NCBI RefSeq assembly: GCF_014645695.1
Contig: NZ_BMMF01000008.1
Span: 124,001-188,000 of the forward strand
DNA: 64,000 nt
Origin: Salinarimonas ramus
GTDB taxonomy: Bacteria > Pseudomonadota > Alphaproteobacteria > Rhizobiales > Beijerinckiaceae
Direction: 5' to 3'
The notes beneath the pieces are model-generated. The model was not told the origin of the DNA. It saw only the letters and a list, made by a program, of their open reading frames with translations, and did no database searches. The stretch's first letter is position 1. Each line of letters opens with the position of its first letter. Both the position numbers and the translations under genes were made by a program. Below, one piece after another: positions 24,037-34,996 of this stretch.

Positions 24037-26180
24037 ATGCCATCGGATCCCCGATCTCCCGCGTCGACGGCCCCGCGAAGGTGACCGGCGCGGCGACCTA
24101 CGCCGCCGATTTCGCGATCGCGAACCTCGCCCATGCGGCGCTCGTGCAGGCGAGCGTGCCGGCCGGGCGCATCGCCGCCATCGACACGCGCGCGGCCGAG
24201 GCCGCGCCGGGCGTCCTCGCGGTGATGACCCACGAGAACACGCGCCGCCTGCCCTGGCATCCCCGCGACCCGCGCCCCGGCGTCGACCCGAAATCGGGCG
24301 AGCGCCTGCATCCCCTCGAGGACGATCTCGTACGCTACGACGGCCAGCCCGTCGCGATGGTCGTGGCGACGAGCGAGGTCGAAGCCCGCGCGGCCGCCGA
24401 GCTCGTGCGCGTCTCCTACGCGCCGACCGCGGCGCGCACGCGCTTCGATCCCGCCTACGGCCACGAGCCGAGCGCGGCGACGGCGAAAGCCGGCCGCCCG
24501 GGAGACACCGCCCGCGGCGATCCCGAGGACGCCTTCACGCGCTCCGAGGTCACGGTCGACGTGCCTTTCGTCCAGCCGCGCGAGCAGCACGTGGCCATGG
24601 AGCCCCACGCCACCATCGCCGCATGGGACGACGAGGGCGGGCTGACGCTCTACGACAAGTCGCAATGGGTGGACAACGTCCGCACGGAGATCGGGCTCGC
24701 CTTCGGCATCGACGAGAAGCGCATTCGGGTGATCTCGCCCTTCGTCGGCGGCGCCTTCGGCTCGGGGCTGAGGACCTGGCCGCACGTGGCGATGGCGGCC
24801 CTCGCCGCCGAGCGGGTCGGGCGTCCGGTACGTCTCGCGCTCACGCGCCGCGCGCTGTTCACCAACACGGGCTATCGCCCGCGCACGGAGAGCCGCATCC
24901 GCCTCGGCGCCGACCGTGACGGCACGCTCTCGTCGATCGTGCACGAGGCCATCGGCCAGACCTCGACCTACGAGGAATACGCCGAGACGACGCTCACCCC
25001 CACGCGCCAGCTCTATGCCTGCGAGAACGTGGCGACGCACTATCGCCTCGTCGACATGAACGTGAACACCCCCTCTCCCATGCGCGGGCCGGGCGCGGCG
25101 ACGGGGCAGCTCTTCCTCGAGACGGCCATGGACGAGCTGGCGCAGGCGCTCGGCATGGACCCGCTCGATCTGCGGCTGAAGAACCTCGCCGAGCGCGATC
25201 CCGACAGCGGCAAGCCCTGGTCCTCCAAGGCGCTTCGAGCCTGCTACGAGCAGGCGGCGGAACGTTTCGGCTGGGCGGATCGTCCCCGCGACGACGCGGC
25301 GCGCACGGTCGGGCACGAACGCATCGGCTCGGGCATGGCGAGCGCCTTCTATCCCGCCCACCGCTCCAAGGCGCGCGCATCGGTGACGCTCTACGCCAAC
25401 GGCGGCGCCATGGTGCAGGCGGCGACGTCCGACATGGGGCCGGGCACCTATACCGCCCTCTCTCAGGTCGCGGCGGACGCGCTCGGCCTTCCCCTCGAGC
25501 AGGTGCGCGTCGAGATCGGCGACACGGCGCTGCCGCAGGCCCCGGCCCATGGCGGCTCGATCACCATGGCGACGCTGGGCAACGCGGTGGCGAACGCCTG
25601 CTCGCGACTGCGCGAGGATCTCGGCGTGGAGAACGGCGGCGATCTCGTCGCGGCGCTCGGCGGGCGCGACAGCCATCGCGCCGAGGGCTCGTCGAGCCCG
25701 GGCAAGGAGGCGCAGGACTACGAGAGCGCCGCCTTCGGCGCGATCTTCGCCGAGGTGCGGGTCGATCCCGAGCTCGGGACCGTGCGGGTCGCTCGCCTGG
25801 TCGGCGGCTACGACGTCGGGCGGGTGGTGAACCCGAAGCTCGCGCGCTCGCAATGCATCGGCGGCATGGTCCAGGGGATCGGCATGGCGCTGACGGAGGA
25901 GGCGCTCTTCGACGAGCGGCTCGGGCGGGTGATGAACGCCAACCTCGCGGAATACCTCGCCCCGGTCTGCGCGGACGTCGGCGCCCTCGAAGCCTTCTTC
26001 GTCGAGAGCGACGACCGCATCTTCAACCCGCTAGGCGTGAAAGGGCTCGCCGAGATCGCGCTGTGCGGCGTCGCCGCCGCCATCGTCAACGCCGTCCACG
26101 ACGCGACCGGCCTGCGGCTGCATCGCGTGCCCGTGACGCCCGAGCGGATCGTGATGGCGCAGGCCGCGCGCGGCGGGTGA
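24033..26180 (+). CDS. Aldehyde oxidoreductase molybdopterin-binding subunit, PaoC-like
   Basis: A 715-residue catalytic subunit. The N-terminal aldehyde oxidase a/b hammerhead region starts ISRVDGPAKVTGAATYAADF. The molybdenum cofactor domain contains SPFVGGAFGSGLRTWPHVAMAA and MRGPGAATGQ. The C-terminal GVKGLAEIALCGVAAAI carries the conserved active-site glutamate. The size matches PaoC (about 730) and is smaller than true xanthine dehydrogenase large subunits. It overlaps the FAD subunit by four bases (ATGA). Predicted substrates are aldehydes, but N-heterocycles cannot be excluded. No XdhC/PaoD-type maturation gene is adjacent. Confidence 0.9.
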   Translation: MNAIGSPISRVDGPAKVTGAATYAADFAIANLAHAALVQASVPAGRIAAIDTRAAEAAPGVLAVMTHENTRRLPWHPRDPRPGVDPKSGERLHPLEDDLVRYDGQPVAMVVATSEVEARAAAELVRVSYAPTAARTRFDPAYGHEPSAATAKAGRPGDTARGDPEDAFTRSEVTVDVPFVQPREQHVAMEPHATIAAWDDEGGLTLYDKSQWVDNVRTEIGLAFGIDEKRIRVISPFVGGAFGSGLRTWPHVAMAALAAERVGRPVRLALTRRALFTNTGYRPRTESRIRLGADRDGTLSSIVHEAIGQTSTYEEYAETTLTPTRQLYACENVATHYRLVDMNVNTPSPMRGPGAATGQLFLETAMDELAQALGMDPLDLRLKNLAERDPDSGKPWSSKALRACYEQAAERFGWADRPRDDAARTVGHERIGSGMASAFYPAHRSKARASVTLYANGGAMVQAATSDMGPGTYTALSQVAADALGLPLEQVRVEIGDTALPQAPAHGGSITMATLGNAVANACSRLREDLGVENGGDLVAALGGRDSHRAEGSSSPGKEAQDYESAAFGAIFAEVRVDPELGTVRVARLVGGYDVGRVVNPKLARSQCIGGMVQGIGMALTEEALFDERLGRVMNANLAEYLAPVCADVGALEAFFVESDDRIFNPLGVKGLAEIALCGVAAAIVNAVHDATGLRLHRVPVTPERIVMAQAARGG

Positions 26181-26204
26181 TTCGCGGGCGCTCGTCCCAG
26201 GACC

Positions 26205-26525
26205 CTAGAGCGCCCCTCCGCGCTCCGCCTCGCGGGCGAGGCGGCGATGGACGCGGCGCCAGATCCCCTGCTCGCGGTGATCCCCGCGCGCATGGGCCGC
26301 CGCCTCCTTCGCCGCGGCGCGCTGGGCTGCGGCGCGCTGGGCCGCGCCGGCGACGGACGAGCCGCCGTCGTGCACGTTTTGTTCTGCAATGAGCCTGTCC
26401 GCACGCGCGCGGATCTCCCGCTCCGGCACGAGGGCCGGACGGATGCGGTGGTCGACGAGGGCCCAGACGAGGGCCGCGGCGGGAATGGCGAGGACGGCCA
26501 GCCAGAAGGCGAGATCGGAGGGCAT
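26205..26525 (-). CDS. Small single-pass membrane protein, unknown
   Basis: A protein of 106 residues from the ATG at 26525 (MPSDLAFWLAVLAIPAAALVWALVDHRIRP). One N-terminal membrane segment is followed by a basic and Ala-rich helical cytoplasmic tail containing repeated AAQRAAA units. An upstream ATG at 26570 would add 15 unlikely residues. It converges on paoC with 24 bp between stops. No family recognised. Confidence 0.6.
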   Translation of the reverse strand: MPSDLAFWLAVLAIPAAALVWALVDHRIRPALVPEREIRARADRLIAEQNVHDGGSSVAGAAQRAAAQRAAAKEAAAHARGDHREQGIWRRVHRRLAREAERGGAL

Positions 26526-26591
26526 GGAGGTGCAACCGTTCGGGGCTTGTTCTCCTCCCATATACCCCAACGGGTGGCCCGAGTCACCGCC

Positions 26592-27761
<1,170 letters not shown>

Positions 27762-27822
27762 GGGCGGGCCTCGCGGGGTCGTGCGCCCCATATAGAGGCG
27801 AACGACCCTCGGGGGGAGAGCG

Positions 27823-28323
27823 TCAGCCCGCGAGCGCGTCGATGTCCTCGTCGGTGAGGCTGCCCGGCACGATGACGACGGGGAGCGGGAAGGTGCTCGC
27901 GGCGACGCCCGCGAAGTTCGTCACGAGCGGGCCCGGGCCCTCGCTCGACGTGCCCGCGGCGAGGACGAGGAAGGCGATGTCCTCGTCCTCCTCGATGAGC
28001 TTCAGGATCTCGTCCTGCTTCTTGCCGACGCGGAAGACGCGCTCGGGCTCGACGCCCGCCGCCTCGCGGGCGAGAACGGCCGCCTTCTCGAGCTGCTCGG
28101 TGGCCTCCTCCTCCGCCTCCGCGCGCATGACGTCGCCGACGCCGAGCCATTCGAAGCTCTCCGGCGGCGCGGAGACCGCCAGCATCACGAGCTTCGCCCC
28201 CAGCCGCGCCACGCGCCGCGCCGCGAAGCGCACCGCCCGCCCGCATTCGGGCGTGTCGTCCACGAAGACGAGGAATTTCGGGCGGTGGCCCTGCTCGTAG
28301 GAGCGCCGTCTCGCCATGACCAT
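27823..28323 (-). CDS. Universal stress protein (UspA family)
   Basis: A 166-residue single UspA domain. KFLVFVDDTPECGRAVRFAARR is the first strand-helix unit. The C-terminal part has VLAAGTSSEGPGPLVTNFAG followed by FPLPVVIVPG; the usual GxxGS nucleotide-loop glycine pattern is altered, so ATP binding is uncertain. The ATG at 28323 is preferred (GGAGG seven bases upstream) over 28317. A short acidic tail (SLTDEDIDALAG) ends the protein. Same direction as gph, about 108 bp downstream of it. Confidence 0.85.
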   Translation of the reverse strand: MVMARRRSYEQGHRPKFLVFVDDTPECGRAVRFAARRVARLGAKLVMLAVSAPPESFEWLGVGDVMRAEAEEEATEQLEKAAVLAREAAGVEPERVFRVGKKQDEILKLIEEDEDIAFLVLAAGTSSEGPGPLVTNFAGVAASTFPLPVVIVPGSLTDEDIDALAG

Positions 28324-28431
28324 GGGCTCGCCTCCGCTCGGCCCGCGACCCGCCGCGGCCGCGCAGCCGGGATGCTGCCCGCCCGCGCTCCGCGACGCAA
28401 GCCGCACCGCGACCCGAGCCGCCTCGCGGGC

Positions 28432-29109
28432 TCACCCGCGCGGCATCAGCCGCAGGATCGCCTCCGGCATGGCGTCGAAATGCGTCACGACGAGATCGGG
28501 CTCGAGCTCCGCCACGGGCACGTCCGTATAGCCGAATGGCACGGCGATGACGGGGATGCCCGCCGCCTTGGCGGTGGCGATGTCGGTGATCGAATCACCC
28601 ACCATCAGCGCCCGCGCGGGATCGCCGCCGGCCCGCGCGATCGTCTCGGTGAGATGCCGCGGGTCCGGCTTGCAGAAGGGGAAGGTCTCGCGCCCGCAGA
28701 TCGCCGCGAAGCGCTTGGTCATGCCGAGCGCATCCATGAGCAGCAGCGAGTGCCGCTCCGGCTTGTTCGTGCAGATGGCATAGGCGTAGCCCTCCGCGTC
28801 GAGGCGGTCGAGCGTCGCCTCGACGCCCGGATAGAGCCGCGTATGCGTGCAGATTTCGTCGGCGTAGCGCGCGAGGAAGGTCTCGAACAGCGTCTCCAGC
28901 CGCTCCGGCGCGAGTTCGCGCCCGGCGCTGGCGAAGCCCCGCGAGATCAGCGCGCGCGCTCCCGCGCCGATGAGCGAACCCGCCTGCTCCATGGGCATGC
29001 CCGGCAGGCCGTCCTGCGCGAGGAGGTCGTTGAGGATCGCGATGAGGTCCTGCGCGGTGTCGGCGAGCGTGCCGTCGAGGTCGAAGACGACGAGGGGACG
29101 GGCGGGCAT
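28432..29109 (-). CDS. gph: Phosphoglycolate phosphatase
   Basis: A 225-residue HAD hydrolase. VVFDLDGTLADT holds the nucleophile Asp10 and general acid Asp12. CTNKPE is motif II, KPDPRHL motif III and MVGDSITDIATAKAAG motif IV. The cap domain and length match Gph, which removes 2-phosphoglycolate formed by DNA 3'-end repair or oxygenase activity. Other HAD-IA substrates are possible. The start at 29109 places the first strand immediately at the N terminus. Confidence 0.85.
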   Translation of the reverse strand: MPARPLVVFDLDGTLADTAQDLIAILNDLLAQDGLPGMPMEQAGSLIGAGARALISRGFASAGRELAPERLETLFETFLARYADEICTHTRLYPGVEATLDRLDAEGYAYAICTNKPERHSLLLMDALGMTKRFAAICGRETFPFCKPDPRHLTETIARAGGDPARALMVGDSITDIATAKAAGIPVIAVPFGYTDVPVAELEPDLVVTHFDAMPEAILRLMPRG

Positions 29110-29285
29110 GGTGGGCTCCGGTCTGCCGGGAATCGGCGTGATCGATCGGGTCATCGATACAGCCTAAGCGCCGGCGCGTTAACCGCGTGCTAACCATGAG
29201 GGCGCGATCTTCACGGGCGGGGCGGGGCGCATCGGACGACGAGGCGCGCGCCGGACATTCGACACGTCACGAGACGAGACCAGCC

Positions 29286-29756
29286 ATGACGACCACGCGC
29301 GCGACCCTGCTCCGCAAGACCGCCCCCGGCCTCGCCGCCGTCGCGGCCATCGGCCTCGCGACAGCGCTCGCCGCGGCGCCGCGCCCGGCGCTGGCCGCCG
29401 GGGCCTACGAATTCGTGCCCGCGCCCCAGAGCGACCTCAACCGCCTCTACCGGATCGACCGCGTCACGGGCGAGGTCTCCTCCTGCCAGTACGCCCTCAA
29501 GGAGGGCACGGTGGGCGTCACCCTCTGCTTCGGCCCAGGCGAGGGCGCCGAGCGCCAGGAGCCCGGCGAGTACGGCCTCGTCGCCTCCAACCACGAGCGC
29601 GAGGGCGGCGTCTTCCGGGTGGACTACCGCTCGGGCGAGATGAGCGTGTGCTACGTCTTCGAGGAGAAGGTGGTGTGCACGCCCCCCGAGACCGTTTCCC
29701 CCATCGCCACCGCTGAAGCGCCGAGCACGCCCGACACGACCGGCGCCACGCGCTGA
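29286..29756 (+). CDS. Secreted small protein with four cysteines, unknown
   Basis: A 156-residue exported protein. The N terminus TRATLLRKTAPGLAAVAAIGLATALAAAPRPALA is a signal peptide with probable cleavage after ALA. The mature part has two similar segments, LYRIDRVTGEVSSCQY with LCFG, and FRVDYRSGEMSVCYVF with VVCTPP. This indicates an internal repeat with two cysteine pairs. The start at 29286 follows from the signal peptide. No named family is recognised; the location is expected to be periplasmic. Confidence 0.7.
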   Translation: MTTTRATLLRKTAPGLAAVAAIGLATALAAAPRPALAAGAYEFVPAPQSDLNRLYRIDRVTGEVSSCQYALKEGTVGVTLCFGPGEGAERQEPGEYGLVASNHEREGGVFRVDYRSGEMSVCYVFEEKVVCTPPETVSPIATAEAPSTPDTTGATR

Positions 29757-29861
29757 GATCGCGCGCTCCCCGTGCGCGGGACGAGGGGCGGATGCGCGCC
29801 GCTGCCCCTTCCGGCGAGGCCGCGTGCGGCGTAGAGGGAAGGCTCACCGGGTAGATCCGAC

Positions 29862-30605
29862 TTGAGCCTCGACTTCTTCCTCATCGTCTTCCTCGCGCTG
29901 GGCCTCGGCGGCGTCGTCAAGGGCGCCATCGGGCTCGGCCTGCCGATCGTCTCGATCCCCGTGCTCGCCGCCTTCCTCGGAGTGCCGCACGCGCTCGCGG
30001 TGATCGTGGTGCCGCTCGTCGTCACCAATGCCTGGCAGATCGTGCAGTACCGCGCCGAGCGGCCGGACGCGCCCTTCCTCCTGCCGCTCGTCCTCTCCGG
30101 TCTCGTCGGCATCGCGCTCGGCACCTGGGCGCTGGCGGAGCTGCCCGTCGAGACGCTGTCGCTGACGCTCGCGACCATCGTGACGGTCTACATCGCGACG
30201 GTGCTGGCGAAGCCCACGTTCACGCTCTCGCCGAAGGCGGGGCGACGGCTCGCGCCCCTCGTCGGGATCGTGGGCGGCACGCTGCAGGGCGCGACGGGGA
30301 TTTCGGCGCCGGTGACGGTGACCTTCATCCACGCCATGCGCCTCACCCGCGGGCCCTTCATCTTCGCCGTCTCGGTGATGTTCCTCGCCTTCTCGATCGT
30401 CCAGGGGATCGTGCTCGCGGTGGCGGGCTTCCTCGACTGGTGGCGGCTCGTGGAAGGCGTGCTCGCCCTCGCCCCCATCGCGCTCGGCATGCCGCTCGGC
30501 AACGCCCTGGCCAAGCGCCTCTCCCGCCGCGCCTTCGAGCGGCTGATCGTGGCGATCCTGGCGGTGATGGCGGTGCGGCTGTTCCAGACGGGGCTGGGGT
30601 TCTGA
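29862..30605 (+). CDS. TauE/SafE family sulfite/anion exporter
   Basis: A 247-residue integral membrane protein with about eight hydrophobic segments. FFLIVFLALGLGGVVKGAIGLGLPIVSIPVLA at the start and the repeated half starting at PLVGIVGGTLQGATGISAP show the two-fold TauE/SafE (DUF81) pattern. Family members export sulfite, sulfoacetate or other organic anions. Translation likely begins at TTG 29862. The substrate cannot be deduced from the neighbours. Confidence 0.85.
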   Translation: MSLDFFLIVFLALGLGGVVKGAIGLGLPIVSIPVLAAFLGVPHALAVIVVPLVVTNAWQIVQYRAERPDAPFLLPLVLSGLVGIALGTWALAELPVETLSLTLATIVTVYIATVLAKPTFTLSPKAGRRLAPLVGIVGGTLQGATGISAPVTVTFIHAMRLTRGPFIFAVSVMFLAFSIVQGIVLAVAGFLDWWRLVEGVLALAPIALGMPLGNALAKRLSRRAFERLIVAILAVMAVRLFQTGLGF

Positions 30606-31077
30606 AGGGCGGGGCTCGGAGGCTGGATGGGCCTGGGATGGCGGCGGCTGCCTGCCATTCGTGGCGCGCCCGATCACCCGAGATCCGGCGAGACGGCAGC
30701 CCGGCCCACTAGGCCCAGATATAACAACTTATGACAGCGTGGTAGCGGAGGAGGGACTCGAACCCCCGACACGAGGATTATGATTCCTCTGCTCTAACCA
30801 GCTGAGCTACTCCGCCCCCGGCCGGCGGCGCAGGGCGCCGCGTCGGTGGGCGGGATATACGGAGGGGCGGTTCGGCTGTCAAGCGAGAGGTTCGCGGCAC
30901 GACGGCGGGCGCGACGCGGCGCTTCACGACCCTCGAACGCACCGCCGGGCAGCCCGGATTTCGCCGATTGCGTCCTTGGAACTTTTTCCGTTCCGCACCG
31001 CAGCGAGCCCGGTTTTCTTCAGCATTTCCTTACGGGAGACGCGCCAAACCGGGCCACCAACCCGGAGCAGAGTTCCC
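30606..31077. other. Intergenic region containing tRNA-Met
   Basis: A 472-base stretch between the exporter and the chemoreceptor. It holds the minus-strand tRNA at 30740-30816. The tRNA promoter should lie just above 30816 and the chemoreceptor promoter in the last 200 bases, but no confident boxes were identified. Open frames through this stretch look non-coding. Confidence 0.6.
30740..30816 (-). tRNA. tRNA-Met (CAT), elongator type
   Basis: On the minus strand the 77-base gene runs from GGCGGAG to CTCCGCTACCA with the CCA end encoded. The D-arm is AGCTCAGCTGGTTAGAGC, the anticodon stem is GAGGA/TCCTC around loop ATCATAA (anticodon CAT), and the T-arm contains GGTTCGAGTCC. The overall sequence resembles alphaproteobacterial elongator tRNA-Met rather than initiator; a lysidine-modified isoleucine tRNA is less likely because of the body sequence. 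Confidence 0.93.
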
Positions 31078-32784
31078 ATGCGTCCCGTCTCGAAGACTAC
31101 CCGTTCCGGTCCGGCCTTCACCATCGCCGGCCGCTTCTACGCCCTCGTCGCCTTCGCCTTCCTCGCCCTCGCCGGCCTCGGGATCATCGGCTCGATGACC
31201 CTCTCCGAGCATCTGCGCGCCGGCAAGGAGGCGGGCCTGCGCAATCTCGTGGAGAGCGCGAGCGCCATCGTCGAGGACTTCCATGCGCGTGCGCAGCGCG
31301 GGGAGCTCCCGGTGGAGGAGGCCAAGGCGCGTGCCGCCGACGCCATCCGCGCCATCCGCTACGAGGGCAACGAGTACTTCTTCATCCACGGCTACGACGC
31401 CGTGACGGTGATGCATCCGATCAACCCGGCCATGGAAGGCAAGGACCAGTCGGGCCTCAAGGATTTCGACGGGCGCTCCATCATCCTCGAGCTCGCCAAG
31501 CTCGCCCGTGCCGGCGGCGGCTTCTACGAGTACGGCTGGAAGAACCCCGGCGAGGAGGAGCTTCGGCCCAAGCTCGCCTACGTGGAAGGCCAGCAGGCCT
31601 GGCAGTGGATCATCGGCACGGGCGTCTACATCGACGACATCGAGGCGACGGTGGCGCAGGCGCGCAACGTCTTCCTCGGCGCCGCCGCCATCGCGACGAT
31701 CCTGCTCGCCGGCATCGGCTTCGCGCTCGGCCGCAGCGTGGCGCGCCCGGTGGCGCGGCTCTCCACCCGCATGACGGGGCTCGCCGAGGGCGATCTCGAC
31801 GGCGCCATCCCCGACACGGAGCGCCGCGACGAGATCGGCGCCATGGCGCGCACCGTGGGCGTCTTCGCCGAGGCGCTGCGTGCCAAGCGCGCCACGGAGG
31901 AGGCGGCCGCGCAGGAGGCGTCCGCCAAGCAGCGCCGGGCGGAGGCGCTCGAGCGCCTGATGCGCTCCTTCGAGGAGAAGATCGCCGGCCTCACCCGCGG
32001 CCTCGCCGATGCGGCGACGCGCATGCAGGCGACCGCCCAGGGCATGACCACGACGGCGGATGCCGGCAACAGCCGCTCGGCGTCGCTCGCCGCCGCCGCG
32101 GCGCAGACCTCCGCCAACGTCCAGGCGGTGGCGACCGCCACCGAGGAGATGAGCGCGTCGGTCCAGGAGATCGGCCGCCAGGTGACGAAGTCCGCCGAGA
32201 TCTCCAACGCCGCCGTCGCGGACGTGGAGCGCACGGACCACGTCGCCCGCTCGCTCGCCACCTCCGCGCAGAAGATCGAGGAGATCGTCTCGCTCATCAA
32301 CGGCATCGCCGGGCAGACGAACCTGCTCGCGCTCAACGCGACCATCGAGGCGGCGCGCGCGGGCGAGGCGGGCAAGGGCTTCGCCGTCGTCGCAGCCGAG
32401 GTGAAGGGCCTCGCCGAGCAGACCGGCAAGGCGACCGAGGAGATCGCCGCCCACGTCACGCAGATCCAGGGCGTGGCGGACGAGATGGTCGAGGCCATCG
32501 CCGGCATCGGCGGCACGGTGGCCGAGATGAGCCGCATCGCCACGGGCATCGCCGCCGCGATGGAGCAGCAGGGCGTCGCCACGAGCGAGATCGCCCGCAA
32601 CGTCCAGGAGGCCGCCCGCGGCACGGACGAGGTCTCCTCCTCGGTCGTGGAACTGAAGGACGGCGCGGCCGCGACGCGCAAGGCCGCGGACGACGTGCTC
32701 TCCGCTGCGCGCGCGCTGTCCGATCAGGCGCAGGGCCTCTCGGGCGAGGTCGGCGGCTTCCTGTCGAGCGTCAAGGCCGCGTGA
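31078..32784 (+). CDS. Methyl-accepting chemotaxis protein
   Basis: A 568-residue chemoreceptor. The first membrane segment is at about 18-42. A periplasmic Cache-type sensor (about 45-190) contains [20 protein letters not shown] and [14 protein letters not shown], typical of sCache_2/SMP_2 domains for small organic acids. A second membrane segment lies at about 200-220, followed by HAMP ([14 protein letters not shown]) and a signalling coiled coil. The conserved hairpin tip contains [20 protein letters not shown]. The ATG at 31078 was chosen to give a short cytoplasmic N terminus. Confidence 0.93.
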   Translation: MRPVSKTTRSGPAFTIAGRFYALVAFAFLALAGLGIIGSMTLSEHLRAGKEAGLRNLVESASAIVEDFHARAQRGELPVEEAKARAADAIRAIRYEGNEYFFIHGYDAVTVMHPINPAMEGKDQSGLKDFDGRSIILELAKLARAGGGFYEYGWKNPGEEELRPKLAYVEGQQAWQWIIGTGVYIDDIEATVAQARNVFLGAAAIATILLAGIGFALGRSVARPVARLSTRMTGLAEGDLDGAIPDTERRDEIGAMARTVGVFAEALRAKRATEEAAAQEASAKQRRAEALERLMRSFEEKIAGLTRGLADAATRMQATAQGMTTTADAGNSRSASLAAAAAQTSANVQAVATATEEMSASVQEIGRQVTKSAEISNAAVADVERTDHVARSLATSAQKIEEIVSLINGIAGQTNLLALNATIEAARAGEAGKGFAVVAAEVKGLAEQTGKATEEIAAHVTQIQGVADEMVEAIAGIGGTVAEMSRIATGIAAAMEQQGVATSEIARNVQEAARGTDEVSSSVVELKDGAAATRKAADDVLSAARALSDQAQGLSGEVGGFLSSVKAA

Positions 32785-32824
32785 GCGGCTGCGCGCGCCC
32801 GGCGTCGATGCGTCGGGCGGCGCC

Positions 32825-33460
32825 TCAGGCGGGCTTCCTCACGCGCATGAGCTTGAAGAAGCCCGCGGGAAAGAGCGGCGCGACCTCCTCCACGACGAGG
32901 CCGCGCCCTTCCGCCCAGCGCGCGATGCGGCTGATCTTAAAGGCGGAGGACCAGCCGACCTTGGCCATAAGCGGCGCCACCGCGTCCTCGATCGCGGCGA
33001 TCGGGCCCGTGTCGCGACCGAGCTTCGAGGAGACGACGATCGCACCGCCGGGCTTGAGCACGCGGGCGCATTCGTCGAGCGCGCCCTCCGGGTCCGGCAC
33101 GAGGGTGATCACGAAGGGCACGGCGACGGCGTCGAAGCTCGCATCCGCGAAGCCCAGCCGGCAGGCGTCCATGGCCGCGATGAGACGCGCGCGCCCGCGC
33201 CCGTCGAGCACCTTCTCCCGCGCCTTGGCGAGCATGTGGACCGATAGGTCGATGCCGCAGACCCGCGAACCCGCTGGGTAATACGGCAGGACGAGCCCGG
33301 TGCCGACGCCCACCTCGAGAATGTCGGGCCCGCAGGCGGCGGCGGCGAGCGCCGTCTTGCGGTGCGCGTCCGACAGGAACTTGTGGTAGACGCGGTCGTA
33401 GATCGGGGCCCAGCGCTCGTAGACGCGGCGCTGGCCTTCGAGGTCGTACTGGACGGCCAT
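32825..33460 (-). CDS. pmtA: Class I SAM methyltransferase, PmtA-like
   Basis: A 211-residue methyltransferase. YERWAPIYDRVY at the N terminus, DILEVGVGTGLVLPYYP (SAM motif I) and ALDECARVLKPGGAIVVSSK (motif III region) match the Rhodobacter-type phosphatidylethanolamine N-methyltransferase group, which makes phosphatidylcholine. UbiE-like quinone methyltransferases share these motifs, so the symbol is provisional. It is 30 bp downstream of mnmA on the same strand. Confidence 0.65.
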   Translation of the reverse strand: MAVQYDLEGQRRVYERWAPIYDRVYHKFLSDAHRKTALAAAACGPDILEVGVGTGLVLPYYPAGSRVCGIDLSVHMLAKAREKVLDGRGRARLIAAMDACRLGFADASFDAVAVPFVITLVPDPEGALDECARVLKPGGAIVVSSKLGRDTGPIAAIEDAVAPLMAKVGWSSAFKISRIARWAEGRGLVVEEVAPLFPAGFFKLMRVRKPA

Positions 33461-33490
33461 GCTCTTACCTCTCGGGGGAACGTGCGGCCG

Positions 33491-34690
33491 TCAGGCGAGT
33501 GCCGGAGCCGTTGCGGTGCGCGCTGCCGGTGCGGCGGTATCCTGCGTGCCGAGGCGCTTGGCGATGACGCCGCCCCCGAGCACGCGGGCGCGCGGGTCGT
33601 CGCTCTCGTAGAACACGCAGGCCTGGCCCGGCGAGACGCCGTCCTCCGGCGCGAGGAGCGCGACCTCGATTTCGGGACCCCCCTCGCCGGCGACGCGACG
33701 CAGCAGGGCCGGGCGCGGCGCGCGGGTCGAGCGCACGCGCGCGGCGATCTCGACGCCCTCGCCGAGGTCGGTCAAGGGCACGTCGCCGAGCCAATTGACC
33801 TCGCGCAGGCGGATCACGCGGGTCGCCAGCGCCTCGCGCGGGCCGACGACGACCCGCGCCGCGTCGGCGTCGAGCGCGACGACGTAGAGCGGCTCGCCCA
33901 CCGAGAGGCCGAGCCCGCGGCGCTGCCCCACCGTGTAGTGGATGATGCCCTCGTGACGGCCGAGCACCCGCCCGTCGAGATGCACGATCTCGCCGGGAGA
34001 GGCCGCGTGCGGCTTCAGGCGGGTGATGACGTCCGAGTAGCGCCCCTGCGGCACGAAGCAGATGTCCTGGCTGTCGGCCTTGTCCGCCACCGCGAGGCCG
34101 AGCTCGCGCGCGAGGGCGCGCACGGCGGCCTTGTCGGCGAGCTCGCCCAGCGGGAAGCGCAGGAGGTCGAGCTGCGCGGGCGTCGTCGCGTAGAGAAAGT
34201 AGGACTGGTCGCGCTCCGGGTCGGCGGCGCGGTAGAGCCCGCGGCCGCCGGTCGCGAGCGGGCGGCTCGCCACGTAATGGCCGGTGGCGAGCGCGTCCGC
34301 ACCGAGATCCTTGGCGGTCTCGAGCAGGTCGCGGAACTTGATCGAGCGGTTGCACTCCACGCAGGGGATCGGGGTCTCGCCCGAGAGGTAGCTGTCGGCG
34401 AAGCGCTCGATCACCGCCTCGCGGAAGCGGCTCTCGTAGTCGAGGACGTAGTGGGGGATGCCGATCGCCTCCGCGACGCGCCGCGCGTCGTGGATGTCCT
34501 GGCCGGCGCAGCAGGCCCCCTTGCGGTGGGTGGCGGCGCCGTGGTCGTAGAGCTGGAGCGTGACGCCGACGACGTCGTAGCCCTCGCGCTTCAGGAGGGC
34601 GGCCACGACGGAGCTGTCCACGCCGCCGGACATGGCGACGACGACGCGCGTCGCGGCGGGGTCCTTCGGCAGGTCGAGGCTGTTTCGCAT
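33491..34690 (-). CDS. mnmA: tRNA-specific 2-thiouridylase
   Basis: A 399-residue enzyme that thiolates the wobble uridine of tRNA-Lys, Glu and Gln. [15 protein letters not shown] is the ATP-binding PP-loop. [12 protein letters not shown] carries the first catalytic cysteine and [13 protein letters not shown] the second. [12 protein letters not shown] precedes the C-terminal beta-barrel. A tail of about 20 residues rich in Ala and Thr extends past the usual end. The ATG at 34690 fits family length; the open frame continues far upstream but without conservation. Confidence 0.95.
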   Translation of the reverse strand: MRNSLDLPKDPAATRVVVAMSGGVDSSVVAALLKREGYDVVGVTLQLYDHGAATHRKGACCAGQDIHDARRVAEAIGIPHYVLDYESRFREAVIERFADSYLSGETPIPCVECNRSIKFRDLLETAKDLGADALATGHYVASRPLATGGRGLYRAADPERDQSYFLYATTPAQLDLLRFPLGELADKAAVRALARELGLAVADKADSQDICFVPQGRYSDVITRLKPHAASPGEIVHLDGRVLGRHEGIIHYTVGQRRGLGLSVGEPLYVVALDADAARVVVGPREALATRVIRLREVNWLGDVPLTDLGEGVEIAARVRSTRAPRPALLRRVAGEGGPEIEVALLAPEDGVSPGQACVFYESDDPRARVLGGGVIAKRLGTQDTAAPAARTATAPALA

Positions 34691-34996
34691 ACGTGCTCCA
34701 CGCGGTCGCGAGCGCGCGCCTGGGCGCGCACCGCACGGCTTTGTATAGCGATGCGGCGGCGACGATTCCAGCGCGGGGCGGCAATTTCTGCCCGTCGCCG
34801 GGCGAGAGCTGCCGGGATCGTGGCTGCGGAGGTCGGTCGTTTCGTGCGCCGCACGTGGCGCGATCGCTTGCGCGGCAAGCACTCCACGCGTGGACCGGTG
34901 CGCGAGGGCGATTGGCGCGGCTCTTGCGGCGTGCGGGCGGGGTGCGGGGCGAGAGGACGTCCGCGCGCCCGTCGAACGTGGTGCGAGGACTGAGTG
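34691..34996. other. Divergent intergenic region, mnmA / fliK
   Basis: A 306-base gap. Two short palindromes, GCTTGC-GCG-GCAAGC (34866-34880) and CCACGCGTGG (34884-34893), lie close together about 100 bases before fliK and could be regulator sites. No gene or clear promoter boxes are seen. Confidence 0.4.
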
